A DNA stretch of 64,000 bases from contig NZ_CP045503.2 in NCBI RefSeq assembly GCF_007004545.3, positions 2,884,501 through 2,948,500 of the forward strand, given 5' to 3'. The stretch is from Shewanella eurypsychrophilus (GTDB taxonomy: Bacteria > Pseudomonadota > Gammaproteobacteria > Enterobacterales > Shewanellaceae). Positions 42,292 through 51,855 of the stretch are shown in pieces. Numbering within the stretch: the stretch's first letter is position 1; each line of letters begins with the position of its first letter. The position numbers and the translations under genes were made by a program. Under the pieces are notes generated by a model. It searched no databases, had not been told where the DNA came from, and saw nothing but the letters and a program-made list of their open reading frames with translations.

Positions 42292-43488
42292 CTACCTATA
42301 GTTGTAGTTTTCAACCCAGGAGTTGACATAACGTCCTTCAATTGGGGGACTAAAATAATATCCTTGGGCAACTTCACAACCTAAATTTTTCAATAACTTA
42401 AGTACACTCAAGGTTTCTACACCTTCGGCGACAACCTTCACTTTGAGCTTTTTCGCTAAGGCGATAGTTGATTCGACAATGGCTAAATGTTTTGGATTTC
42501 TGTCCATATCCGAAATAAAATCCTTATCGATTTTTATTTCATCGAATGGAATATTATCTAGACGTTCGAAGGTTGAATAACTTTTGCCGAAATCATCTAA
42601 AGAGATAGAGATATCGTTGATGATCAACTTAGCAATAGACCTCAACGCCAGATCTTGATCTATGGTTTCTTGTGATTCGGTTAATTCTAATATCAACCGA
42701 ATGTTGGGGAGGTGATGTTTTTTATCTATGACGTAATTGACGAACGCTTCAGAAAGCAGGTCTTCAGCGCTGATATTGACCGATAATGAAAACTGTTGCA
42801 GTTGCGGACAAAGCGCCCATTGTGTCAATGCCTGCTCTAACACCAACTCTGAAAACTGACAATTGAGTCCAGCTTTATTAATCAACGGAATAAACCTATC
42901 AGGATAGATAAATCCATCTCCTTGAATACACAATCTGGACAAGGCTTCGAAACCGACAATTGACTGGCTAACAATATCAATTTTGGGCTGGTAGCAGAGA
43001 ATGAGATTATCTTGATTCAATAAATTAGCGATGTGTTCATGGCTCAAAACGTCAGTATCGATAGGCTTCCTTGGTTTTGGCGCCTTGTATTTAAGCGCTG
43101 TTAACAAGGTAAATAGATGGCCAATGTCGACAGGCTTTTGAAATACGCCGACTAAGTTAAGGTTAAAACTTTCAGTAATATTACCGATCAATTCTAAGGT
43201 TCTCACATCAGAACTGCTCACCACTGCTAATGGGATCTCACAGCAGGCCTTACAGGTAGCCATATGATTAATAACGGCAAGCCCGTCGCCATTATCCATT
43301 TTAAGATCCGCAATGACTAAATCAAACAATGCAGGTGAAGCGTTTTCACTCTGTTTTAAGAGCTCAATAGCTTGATTACCACAGTTCGCTTCTGAAAACG
43401 CTAATGGGTGATTATCAATTAAGGTTTCAAAATCACTTTTAATTGTTTCACGTATAAAGCGTTGGTCATCGATAATAAGAATATTCAT
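42292..43488 (-). CDS. Response regulator with EAL phosphodiesterase domain
   Basis: A 398-residue protein. Receiver domain 1-125 (IDDQRF, phospho-Asp in LVIADLKMDNGDG, Lys in FQKPVD). EAL domain at about 140-390 with all catalytic motifs: FEALSRL, ELTESQE, ISLDDFGKSYS, EIKIDKDFI, VVAEGVET and AQGYYFSPP. It should hydrolyse c-di-GMP when phosphorylated. A short Cys-rich stretch in the receiver (ATCKACCEIP) is unusual. Layout resembles VieA of Vibrio but without its HTH. It is the predicted end point of the phosphorelay encoded downstream. Confidence 0.93.
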   Translation of the reverse strand: MNILIIDDQRFIRETIKSDFETLIDNHPLAFSEANCGNQAIELLKQSENASPALFDLVIADLKMDNGDGLAVINHMATCKACCEIPLAVVSSSDVRTLELIGNITESFNLNLVGVFQKPVDIGHLFTLLTALKYKAPKPRKPIDTDVLSHEHIANLLNQDNLILCYQPKIDIVSQSIVGFEALSRLCIQGDGFIYPDRFIPLINKAGLNCQFSELVLEQALTQWALCPQLQQFSLSVNISAEDLLSEAFVNYVIDKKHHLPNIRLILELTESQETIDQDLALRSIAKLIINDISISLDDFGKSYSTFERLDNIPFDEIKIDKDFISDMDRNPKHLAIVESTIALAKKLKVKVVAEGVETLSVLKLLKNLGCEVAQGYYFSPPIEGRYVNSWVENYNYR

Positions 43489-43493
43489 CTTGC

Positions 43494-44459
43494 TTATTTT
43501 CCTTTAACACTAAGATCGAGTATTTCACTCAGACTCGAAGGTGTGATCACTGCTAGCTTTAATAAAAAACGATTTGCCATTACTTCTGAACGACTAATCA
43601 AGAATGAGGTGATATCACCTTTTTTGTTTTTTTTAGCTACAGACTGCACTTTAAATGGCACCAATTTGGCGCTATTTAGTTTTTTGGTGAATACATCATC
43701 ACACACACTGAAACCTAAATAACTGAGGTACTTACGGGTTGCAAAGTGATTCATGTAAATCGACATAAGGCTATTTTCAATTTGAGTTGTTGCACCAGCG
43801 GAAGAGATAACCAACACAGCATTCGAGTGTCTTAACACTTCACTTTGAGTCATCTGTTGTAGATTAATTTTAAAGTTCAGTAACTCAAGTATCTCCTTCG
43901 ATGTTGTCTCAAGGAATAGACAATGGCCAACGACCTGACCACCAAACGCACTTGCGATACTTATTTTTAATTCACTAAGCCTGTGTCGATTGCTGTCTAT
44001 GTCATCTAAAGATAAACAAGGGTTGTCCTCGTATTGCAAAATCATCCCTAAGATCAGATGAAAGCAAGGGTGCTGGTTGTTTATCTCTTCAATCACGTAC
44101 TCATCACTCCTGTAATAAGGGTGAGAGGATTTACGTTGGTTTATCGGTAATGCCAATAGCTTAGTGCACTCGGTTAAAAACTCATTGTCATTACCATATA
44201 TGTCCACTAACTCTTGGTTATATAGTTCAACAATTTCAGCCTGTTTCGCCAGCGAAGGAATATTAACTCCCCTTTCCCAGCGACTAACAGTGATCGTATC
44301 CAAATTATAAAAGAGACTGCTTTGCTTCCTTAAATACAGACAAAGCTGCTCCTGGGACAGATCGTTATTTTGTCGAGTATGTCTTAAGAATTTTGAGAAC
44401 ACGTGACTATCTTTATCATTTACGCAGCAGTAAGCTGTAGAGGTCATATCGTGTTCCAT
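43494..44459 (-). CDS. XRE-type HTH protein with unknown C-terminal domain
   Basis: A 321-residue protein. The start may instead be the ATG at 44447. Residues 20-75 form a helix-turn-helix of the XRE type (FLRHTRQNNDLSQEQLCLYL, then ITVSRWERGVNIPS). Residues from about 100 are unrecognised. They include SIASAFGGQVVGHCLFL and YMNHFATRKYLSYLGFSVCD, faintly like an acetyltransferase fold, but no acetyl-CoA loop is evident. It is 5 bp before the REC-EAL gene, so it probably regulates or works with the c-di-GMP relay. Confidence 0.75.
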   Translation of the reverse strand: MEHDMTSTAYCCVNDKDSHVFSKFLRHTRQNNDLSQEQLCLYLRKQSSLFYNLDTITVSRWERGVNIPSLAKQAEIVELYNQELVDIYGNDNEFLTECTKLLALPINQRKSSHPYYRSDEYVIEEINNQHPCFHLILGMILQYEDNPCLSLDDIDSNRHRLSELKISIASAFGGQVVGHCLFLETTSKEILELLNFKINLQQMTQSEVLRHSNAVLVISSAGATTQIENSLMSIYMNHFATRKYLSYLGFSVCDDVFTKKLNSAKLVPFKVQSVAKKNKKGDITSFLISRSEVMANRFLLKLAVITPSSLSEILDLSVKGK

Positions 44460-44604
44460 TGGTTTTGCTTATATTTTCTAAAAGGTCCAAGTATTCATCT
44501 TTATTGATGCCATCAATACGTTCAGGATGCATTTCGGTGTAAAGGATCCACATACGATGGAGTTTTCCGACAAAATATAGTCCGGTCACTTGTTCATCAA
44601 CCAT
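44416..44604 (-). CDS. Small acidic protein heading the phosphorelay operon
   Basis: A 62-residue frame with a strong ribosome site (ctagggggaaaat-ATG). It overlaps the start of the XRE gene by 44 bp. Sequence MHPERIDGINKDEYLDLLEN is helical and acidic, with an aromatic N-terminal part (LYFVGKLHRMWILY). No family is recognised. The good ribosome site and position as first frame of the operon support it, while the large overlap counts against it. Confidence 0.5.
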   Translation of the reverse strand: MVDEQVTGLYFVGKLHRMWILYTEMHPERIDGINKDEYLDLLENISKTNGTRYDLYSLLLRK

Positions 44605-44859
44605 ATTTTCCCCCTAGTTTTCAAATCATCGTTAATTGTTAAATTATCTAACATACGAGTTTAAAACATTCTCGATCTTGGATACATTGGCAACTTCAAC
44701 CTGAGTGCTGAATTCAAATGCCTAGCAATAATGTATACAAAAATTGGCTACAACTCAGCTTCATGATGAATACTGGTTGCAGAGGATAGAGGGGGTGAAT
44801 ATATGGCTGGAAAACTTGCAAGTTGGCTAGAATAAATTGCACGACAAATTACAGGAGGG

Positions 44860-45111
44860 TTACGCCAAGCGCCCCCTTCTGTAAGCCCAACCTTCGCAGA
44901 ACTCCCAGCCATTTTCACGGCAGGCAAATCCAGCTTGATAACGGTTGTAAGTGAACATTGTCGTATTCATCGTATCTATAGCTGATTTAATACTTTTGTT
45001 GACGTTCAGGCTTTGGTCAGCAGTAAAAGAAGTGGACGTTGTGATGAAAGTACATGAAAAAGCGGCACTCAAGATGAATGGCAGTAGATTGTGTCTCAGT
45101 TTGTCTGTCAT
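44860..45111 (-). CDS. Small exported Cys-motif protein
   Basis: An 83-residue protein with an excellent ribosome site (aaaggagtaatag-ATG) and a signal peptide at 1-31. The C-terminal 30 residues are NRYQAGFACR, ENGWEFCEGWA, YRRGRLA. The same motif, with identical Asn-Arg-Tyr, Ala-Gly, Cys-Arg, Gly-Trp, Phe-Cys and Trp-Ala positions, occurs in the metallopeptidase-like protein at 18423-19727. The two Cys are seven residues apart and could form a disulfide after export. Function is unknown. Confidence 0.75.
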   Translation of the reverse strand: MTDKLRHNLLPFILSAAFSCTFITTSTSFTADQSLNVNKSIKSAIDTMNTTMFTYNRYQAGFACRENGWEFCEGWAYRRGRLA

Positions 45112-45351
45112 CTATTACTCCTTTGACTGGCTTGTCTGTTAATTAGGTCAATCAAATAGATTAATTATCGATGAGTGTTGTTCATCGCTTTTATTTACAC
45201 TTCGTTTACTAATATAGGGAAGTGTTCTGCAGATGGCAAAGCTTGTGAGAAAACTTATTCAACAAAGTTATCACACAATCGATATTTTATATCTAATATC
45301 ATAAAGAGCTTGCCGTCAGCACAACAGCTAGCTCCTTATGTTTAAACAAGT

Positions 45352-46863
45352 TTACTCACTACCAGTCTCAATCATTGAAGCTGGTGACGCCTGAGTTTCT
45401 GCACTCGTCTGATGAACGTCGAGTAACTCCTGCTGAGTCAGTACGCCTCCCCCTACCGAGCGATAAAGGGTGATCATAGAAAGTAGCCTGTCTCGTTTAA
45501 CTTGGCTTAATGTCAATTGTGCACTAAACAAACTTCGTTGAGCATCCATGAGATCCAGTGAGCTTGACACGCCATTACGGTATCTGAGCGTCGCTAAGCG
45601 GGTATACTCTTTAGATGCCACGACCAACTCTTGCTGGGCGTCAATAGCCAGCTCTGAACGCCGAAAGCTATTCATGGCATTATTGACTTCAAAGTATGCT
45701 CGCAGCACTGTACTGCGATAGGATAATTGAGCCTGCTTAGATTCTTGTTGTGCTATCTGATATTGAGCAGAGATACTCCCCGCATTAAATATTGGCGCCG
45801 TAATACCACCAAGCAAAGACCAGGTCACACCTTGGCTGTCAAAGATACTACTCAAGTCATCGGTTTCAGTGCCATAGCTACCTTTGATGGTAAACGATGG
45901 GAAGAAGGCCGTTTTCGCCACACCTACATTGGCATTCACCGCGATCAAAGCTTGCTCTGCTGCCTTGACATCGGGTCGCTGTGACAGCATCTGCGAGGGA
46001 ATTCCCACACTGAAGCTATTGGGAAATAACTGGCTCTGTGCTTTGAGCTCGGCTTCAGTTTTAATCTCTAGAGGATAATCAAACTCACCGAGTAAGATCT
46101 TCAGTTGATTGGCTTTTTCTTGACGCTCAAAGTCTAAATCCGGCAAGGTCACTTTTGCACTTTGATATTCAACTTCAGCCTGTCGAACCTGTAAACCTGA
46201 AATAACCCCATTCTGCTTACGTAATCTGGCCAGATCGCGCTCTTTTTGTCGCAGTTCGACGGTGTTAAGCGATATTTGATAGCGCTGCTCAATATCTATC
46301 CACTCATAATAGCGGCTGGCAACATCACTAATAAGACTGATCACTGCGAGATTTAACGCGTCTTGTGCCGACAAAAAGTGCGCATATTCAGCTTCACTTC
46401 TGCGCCGATTAGCGCCCCAAATATCCAGTTCCCAAGATACTGTGCCCTCGAGGGTAAATTCATTGCCATGATCTGGGTTGCTGCTGGTGATCCCACTGTC
46501 AATTGAACGCTCTGCCCCAGCATCAAGGCCTAAGACTGGATATAACGCAGCATCTGTTACCGTGACTTTAGAGCGAGCTGCGATTAGACGTGAGCGTACA
46601 GCCTCCAGATCTAAGTTCTGTGCTAAAGCATGGGAAATAAGCACTTGCAGGTTAGGGTCTAAATAAAACGCTTTCCATTTGGATAAACCCACATTGTTAT
46701 TTGAGTCTTGAACCAGTTCACTATCAAATTGAGTGGGCAGTTCAAGTGCCGGCCTTTGATAATCTGGGCCCATAGCGCAGCTAGTCAATAACAAGCTTAA
46801 ACCCACTGATACCGCTATCTGTGTCAATCTATGAGTGGATAATTGTATTTGAGCCTTATACAT
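45352..46863 (-). CDS. Outer-membrane efflux lipoprotein (OprM/NodT family)
   Basis: A 503-residue protein. Signal peptide with lipobox LLTSC, then MGPDYQRPALELP as in OprM. Two outer-membrane efflux repeats follow, with long coiled helices (LDLEAVRSRLIAARSKVTV and VEYQSAKVTLPDLDFERQEK) and the block RPDVKAAEQALIAVNANVG. Forms the exit duct of the tripartite RND pump. Its start overlaps the RND stop by 8 bp, with gaggggg as ribosome site. Last gene of the operon. Confidence 0.93.
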   Translation of the reverse strand: MYKAQIQLSTHRLTQIAVSVGLSLLLTSCAMGPDYQRPALELPTQFDSELVQDSNNNVGLSKWKAFYLDPNLQVLISHALAQNLDLEAVRSRLIAARSKVTVTDAALYPVLGLDAGAERSIDSGITSSNPDHGNEFTLEGTVSWELDIWGANRRRSEAEYAHFLSAQDALNLAVISLISDVASRYYEWIDIEQRYQISLNTVELRQKERDLARLRKQNGVISGLQVRQAEVEYQSAKVTLPDLDFERQEKANQLKILLGEFDYPLEIKTEAELKAQSQLFPNSFSVGIPSQMLSQRPDVKAAEQALIAVNANVGVAKTAFFPSFTIKGSYGTETDDLSSIFDSQGVTWSLLGGITAPIFNAGSISAQYQIAQQESKQAQLSYRSTVLRAYFEVNNAMNSFRRSELAIDAQQELVVASKEYTRLATLRYRNGVSSSLDLMDAQRSLFSAQLTLSQVKRDRLLSMITLYRSVGGGVLTQQELLDVHQTSAETQASPASMIETGSE

Positions 46864-49800
46864 TATCAGCCCCCTCGATAGTCGTGTTGTTAGATTGGCT
46901 TGTTGTCACTTTAGATTTAAGCCATCCCGCCGTGGTGACAAAAAATAGCGGCACCATGACAATGCCGATCGTGGTGGCAAATATCATCCCACACAAGATA
47001 GGGATTGAGATACTCTGCCTACTCACGGCACCAGGACCGACTGACAGCACCAAAGGCAATACGCCCAGAATGAAGGCCATAGAGGTCATCAAGATAGGTC
47101 TGAAACGCATATTGGCCGCTTCAAGTGCTGCATCGACTCGGCTCTTACCGGATTTATGCAACTGATTAGCAAATTCGACGATTAAGATGGAGTTTTTAGC
47201 CGCCATACCGATAAGCGCGATAAAAGCGACCTGGAAGAACAGATTACTTTCCATGCCACTAGCCCAAGTCCCAAGCGCAGCGCCGAGCATGGCGATTGGG
47301 GCGATAAGTAACACCGCAATAGGAATGGTCCAACTCTCATAAAGCGCCGCCAGAAACAGAAACACAAACACCATAGCCAGCGTAACTGCAATGCTTGTTT
47401 GATTCGCCGATTGCACCTCTTGATAAGTAATACCCGTCCACTCGTAACTAAATTCATTAGGCAGCATGGGTTTAGCCACACGCTCGATGGCTTTAATCAC
47501 ATCACCGGACGCATAACCTTGTGCTGGCGTTGCATTGATTGAGGCACTGGTAAACAGGTTATAGTGTGTCACGGACGCAGGCCCCACCGAGTAATCATAC
47601 TTAGCGAGTACACCAATGGGCACCATAGCCCCAGTTGCCGAGCGAACATAATAGTCTTTTATTTGTTCTGGAAACTGTCGATAGGTCTCTTCTGCCTGTA
47701 CTTTTACCCGGTACACGCGGCCAAACAAGTTAAAGTCATTGACCGTCGATGAGTCGGTAAAGGTTTTAATCGTGCTGTAGATATCCGCAACATTAACGCC
47801 AATGGCCATGGCCTTTGCCTCATCTACCGTTAGGTGAAGCTGTGGAATTGCACTTTGTAACGACAGTCCTGCCGTGGCTATTTCTGGTTGAAGCTTTAGT
47901 TTTTCGACTAACTCATCTGCCGTTTCCATCAGGCCTTTAAAGTTAGTCCCTGAGGTATCTTGTAGCTCCATCTCTACCCCAGAGCCATTACCAAGCCCTG
48001 GCACCGCTGAGGGTAAATAGAGGTTGAATTCGGCTTCCAAAATTCCTTGTAGTGATGCATTAATCTGTTTCATCACCTTTTGCACCGTTGCATCAGTATC
48101 TACACGCTCAGCCCAAGGTTTAAGAATGATCTCAAATTGGCCATTAGCCTGATTAGAGCCCGAGCGTCTATTCTCACCCGCTAGAGTAAAGGAGTAAGCA
48201 ACGGCGGGGTTGGCTAGCACATGCGCTTCAGCTTTTTTCAATACAGCTTGTGAGCGGTTCACCGTCGCGCCATTGGGCAGAGTCATGTCGATAAAGAATC
48301 GACCTTGATCTTCATCTGGCATAAAGCTCGACGGTAAACTCGACATGATCATATAAACGCCGCCAACCATCAGCGCAAACAGCAGATAGCTGCGCTTTGC
48401 ATGTTTAGTCGTGAGCGCAACCAGGGCAACATATTTGCTGGTGCTGGTGTCGAGCTTATCGTTCATCCATTTAAAGAATCCCGATGTAGGTTTGTCGCCG
48501 GGTTTGAGCAATAAGGCACATAAAGCGGGCGAGAGGGTCAAGGCTACAATGGTTGAAATAAGCACGGCGACGGTTATTGCTACGGCAAACTCTCGATACA
48601 TGATGCCGGTGATGCCAGACAAGAAGGACACAGGTACAAACACTGCTGCTAAGACTAGGCTTGTGGCAACCAGCGCGCCTGAGAGCTCTTTCATCGCTGT
48701 TCTGGTGGCTTCTACCGGGGACAAACCATTCTCATTCATCAAGCGCTCTACGTTCTCAACCACCACGATGGCGTCATCTACCACAATGCCGATGGCCAAT
48801 ACCAGCGCAAGTAAACTCACTGTGTTGATGGTAAAGCCAAATGCGAGCATGGCGGCTAAGGTACCAATTAACGAGACAGGGACAGCAATGGCCGGAATTA
48901 ACGTCGCACGGATATTCTGTAAAAACAGGTACACCACTAATATAACCAGAATGAGTGCTTCAACCAGGGTCTTGACCACCTCATCGATAGAGTTTTCGAT
49001 AAATACCGAGGCATCAAAAAAGACTTCCCAGTTCATACCTTGCGGAAACTTATTGGCAAGTTTAGCCATCTCATTCTTGACATTCTTTGTCACTTCTAAG
49101 GCGTTTGAACCCGGTAACAAATACACCTGCAAGATGGTCGCGTTAGCCCCGTTGAGCTGGGATTGTAAAGTGTAAGCCGATGAGCCTAACTCGATTTTGG
49201 CTATATCACGCAGGCGAATGATTGAACCATCTGTATTGGCTCGAACGATGATCTCATTAAATTGTGGCACACTGCTCATGCGACCTGCTGCGGTGATAGG
49301 CAAGGTCATACTAAGTGATTCACTGTTAGGCTGTGAACCAATAGAACCTGCTGGGGATTCATTATTTTGCGCCTTGATGGCACTGATCACATCAGCTGTA
49401 GTTAATCCATATCCCGCCATGGTGTCGGGCTTTAACCAGACTCGCATCGAATAGCTACGCGATCCTGTGTTACGCACTCGGCCAACACCCGGAATACGCT
49501 TCAGAGCAGACTCGATATTGATGGTGCCATAGTTACTGAGATAGATCTCATCGTAACGTTCATCACTGGAGGTCAAGGCTATTTTAAGCAGTTCAACCGA
49601 GGCTTCTTTGGATACTGATACCCCTTCAGTTTGAACATCTATGGGTAGACTGCCGTTCGCTTGCTGTGTGGAGTTTTGTACATCGACAGCGGCGAGATCG
49701 GGATTGGTGCCTACATCGAATGTAATCGTGACATTTGCGCTGCCAGAGTTAGTGCTCTTCGAGCTCATGTAGATCATGTTAGGCAAGCCATTTAACTCTT

Positions 49801-49999
49801 GCTCAAGTGGCGTGGCCACCGACTCTGCCGCTGTGGTCGATGTCGCTCCAGGGTATGAGGCTGAAACTTTAACCTGCGGCGGCGTAATATACGGGTATTG
49901 ATCGATAGGCAGTTTAAACATGGCAATAAGGCCAAGCAAAACGATCACTATTGAGATCACACAAGCATATACCGGACGGTTAACAAAGAACTGGGCCAT
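46856..49999 (-). CDS. RND multidrug transporter, HAE1 (AcrB/MexB) family
   Basis: A 1047-residue inner-membrane pump of full length with twelve helices. N-terminus FFVNRPVYACVISIVIVLLG and IDQYPYITPPQV are typical. The proton-relay Asp pair lies in GIVVDDAIVVVENVE, and the relay Lys in GMAAKNSILIVEFANQ. The periplasmic porter domain is intact. It exports drugs, detergents or similar compounds using proton influx. Its start overlaps the adaptor gene's stop by 1 bp. No local repressor gene is adjacent. Confidence 0.96.
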   Translation of the reverse strand: MAQFFVNRPVYACVISIVIVLLGLIAMFKLPIDQYPYITPPQVKVSASYPGATSTTAAESVATPLEQELNGLPNMIYMSSKSTNSGSANVTITFDVGTNPDLAAVDVQNSTQQANGSLPIDVQTEGVSVSKEASVELLKIALTSSDERYDEIYLSNYGTINIESALKRIPGVGRVRNTGSRSYSMRVWLKPDTMAGYGLTTADVISAIKAQNNESPAGSIGSQPNSESLSMTLPITAAGRMSSVPQFNEIIVRANTDGSIIRLRDIAKIELGSSAYTLQSQLNGANATILQVYLLPGSNALEVTKNVKNEMAKLANKFPQGMNWEVFFDASVFIENSIDEVVKTLVEALILVILVVYLFLQNIRATLIPAIAVPVSLIGTLAAMLAFGFTINTVSLLALVLAIGIVVDDAIVVVENVERLMNENGLSPVEATRTAMKELSGALVATSLVLAAVFVPVSFLSGITGIMYREFAVAITVAVLISTIVALTLSPALCALLLKPGDKPTSGFFKWMNDKLDTSTSKYVALVALTTKHAKRSYLLFALMVGGVYMIMSSLPSSFMPDEDQGRFFIDMTLPNGATVNRSQAVLKKAEAHVLANPAVAYSFTLAGENRRSGSNQANGQFEIILKPWAERVDTDATVQKVMKQINASLQGILEAEFNLYLPSAVPGLGNGSGVEMELQDTSGTNFKGLMETADELVEKLKLQPEIATAGLSLQSAIPQLHLTVDEAKAMAIGVNVADIYSTIKTFTDSSTVNDFNLFGRVYRVKVQAEETYRQFPEQIKDYYVRSATGAMVPIGVLAKYDYSVGPASVTHYNLFTSASINATPAQGYASGDVIKAIERVAKPMLPNEFSYEWTGITYQEVQSANQTSIAVTLAMVFVFLFLAALYESWTIPIAVLLIAPIAMLGAALGTWASGMESNLFFQVAFIALIGMAAKNSILIVEFANQLHKSGKSRVDAALEAANMRFRPILMTSMAFILGVLPLVLSVGPGAVSRQSISIPILCGMIFATTIGIVMVPLFFVTTAGWLKSKVTTSQSNNTTIEGADNV

Positions 50000-51222
50000 T
50001 ATTTTTGCTCCTGTTCTTGCTCTAATGCCTGTTGTTTAAGTGCCTGCTCTTTTTGCTTTATATCATCTTTTTTCAAATACTGCTCTGCGGTTAATGGCTC
50101 TGCAAGCTGACCATGACGAACTCTGTGCATGCCCTCTGTGATGACTAATTCTCCCGCCTTTAAGCCACTCTTAACCACAACGCCCATCTTGCCCTGATGT
50201 TCAATCACAATGAAACGGCGTTCGACTTTATTATTGGGTAATACAACCATCACATACACCCCGCCCTGTTCCACCTGAGTGGCTTTATGGGGTATGACTA
50301 TGGCGTTTCTGACTTCATTGAGCTTAATGCGAACATTGGTATACTGACCTGGAAGTAATTCTTTATCAGGATTTGGTAGTTCAGCTCTAACCTGAAATGT
50401 CCCCGTTTCAGGGTTAACGGATGGATCGGTAAAGCGTACATCACCCAGATAACGGTATTCGCTATTGTCGGGTAATGTGATGCTAACAAAGCCTTCGACG
50501 GCCTTACCTTCTGCCTCAGCTTCTTTCTTATCTGAGTAGCTCGTCATACGTCTACGGGCATTAAGATAATCCAGGGCGGACATATTAAACGTGACATAAA
50601 TGGGATCTACCTGTTTCACTCGGGTCAATAATGACTGGCCACTGCTACCGACTAAAGCACCAATATCGACTTCAGAGCGGCTGACTAACCCAGATATTGG
50701 CGAGCGGATCTCTGTATAGCTTAATTCAAGCTCAGCCTCCTCAAGCTCAGCCTTACTCGCAGCCAGACTCGATCTTGCTTGGGATAAGAGAGACAGGGCA
50801 TTATCAAAATCAAGTTGGCTGGCAGCATCTTGCTCATAAAGGGGTTTTAGTCTTTCAACATCGCGTCTGGATTTATCCAACACAGATTGCTGAGATTCGA
50901 CATTGGCTTTAAGCCTATTCACAACGGCTAAGTATGGGCGGTTATCGATACGATATAATACAGCGCCAGATTTAACCGCACTGCCCTCAATAAAGCTCTT
51001 ATCTTCTACGAAACCATTAACACGGGCCCTAACTTCAACATCGAGCGAAGCTTTAGTCACACCGATGTAGTTACCATAGAGTGGCACTGTGGCGGTATTG
51101 ACTTGCTCAACCACTACCATCTTAGGCGTTATCTTAGGTGTAGGCTTTTCACAGCCAGACAAGGTTGCTGCTGCAATGATTATTGCTAATGTGAGTCTGG
51201 TCGGTGTGAAGATGTTTGCCAT
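49999..51222 (-). CDS. RND periplasmic adaptor (AcrA/MexA family) lipoprotein
   Basis: A 407-residue protein with lipobox LSGC at about 21-24. The sequence shows the lipoyl half (ARVNGFVEDKSFIEGSAVKSG), an alpha-hairpin (VESQQSVLDKSRRDVERLKPLYE), YTEIRSPISGLVSRSEVDIGA, and the beta-barrel block VRFTDPSVNPETGTFQVRAELPNPD. Ends in a Gln/Glu-rich coil. Connects the pump and outer-membrane duct. First gene of the three-gene operon. Confidence 0.95.
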   Translation of the reverse strand: MANIFTPTRLTLAIIIAAATLSGCEKPTPKITPKMVVVEQVNTATVPLYGNYIGVTKASLDVEVRARVNGFVEDKSFIEGSAVKSGAVLYRIDNRPYLAVVNRLKANVESQQSVLDKSRRDVERLKPLYEQDAASQLDFDNALSLLSQARSSLAASKAELEEAELELSYTEIRSPISGLVSRSEVDIGALVGSSGQSLLTRVKQVDPIYVTFNMSALDYLNARRRMTSYSDKKEAEAEGKAVEGFVSITLPDNSEYRYLGDVRFTDPSVNPETGTFQVRAELPNPDKELLPGQYTNVRIKLNEVRNAIVIPHKATQVEQGGVYVMVVLPNNKVERRFIVIEHQGKMGVVVKSGLKAGELVITEGMHRVRHGQLAEPLTAEQYLKKDDIKQKEQALKQQALEQEQEQK

Positions 51223-51387
51223 AGCTGTGCCCCAAAAATTATTTATGATGACCGGTGTGATTTTTGTTTGATCCTAAATCAGATAATCCATCGCCCTGTA
51301 CGACAGGAACATAAATTAAACTGTTAACGCATTGTAAGTTCTAAACATCTATGACAGCAAGAGAAGGTTTGCTTTAAGGAAGGATTA

Positions 51388-51653
51388 ATACCAATCGGTA
51401 TAAAGATATGGTCATTCAGCGAGAGTTTAGCGCTTGTGAGGCAAGGCAACGAGTGAGAGACATAGTTATTCTACGTTTAAGCTCGTTAACGCCGTATCAG
51501 AAGTGCTAAAACTCGCCTTCCAGGAGTGTTTTTGGCAGCCTACTTCTGTGTTGAATGAGTTCAAAAGGGATCACCATTTCCTCACTCATTCGCCTTGAAT
51601 TATGCCGCCAAAAAATAACTCTGAATTGACCACTTACTTATACCGATTGGTAT
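51388..51653. mobile_element. 266-bp MITE-like element
   Basis: Bounded by perfect inverted ends, ATACCAATCGGTATAA at 51388-51403 and TTATACCGATTGGTAT at 51638-51653. Each end is itself a palindrome. The body has no open frame and contains inner inverted segments (gagtttagcgctt ... agtgctaaaactc). The structure is that of a non-autonomous insertion element. A single diverged end (ataccaatcggaat) also occurs at 56483-56496. Confidence 0.75.
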
Positions 51654-51855
51654 AATCAATAACGGCTCATTAATTCGGCTAAGGTAGCCGATGCTAATTG
51701 TACTTATTTAACCTATGTAATTGAAAATGTCGTAGATATAGTTTTCTCAGAGTGGAAGTTAACGACAAATAGGAGGCTAGTATCAAGATAAATAGCCAGT
51801 ATCTGCCGCTATAGCTATTAACCGCCCCTTAACATGTACGCTAGCAACTAAGCAC

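Noticed and set aside
48411..49175. 254-residue frame opposite the RND transporter
   Set aside because: It is antisense to a clear AcrB-type gene. Its composition is a shadow of that coding sequence.
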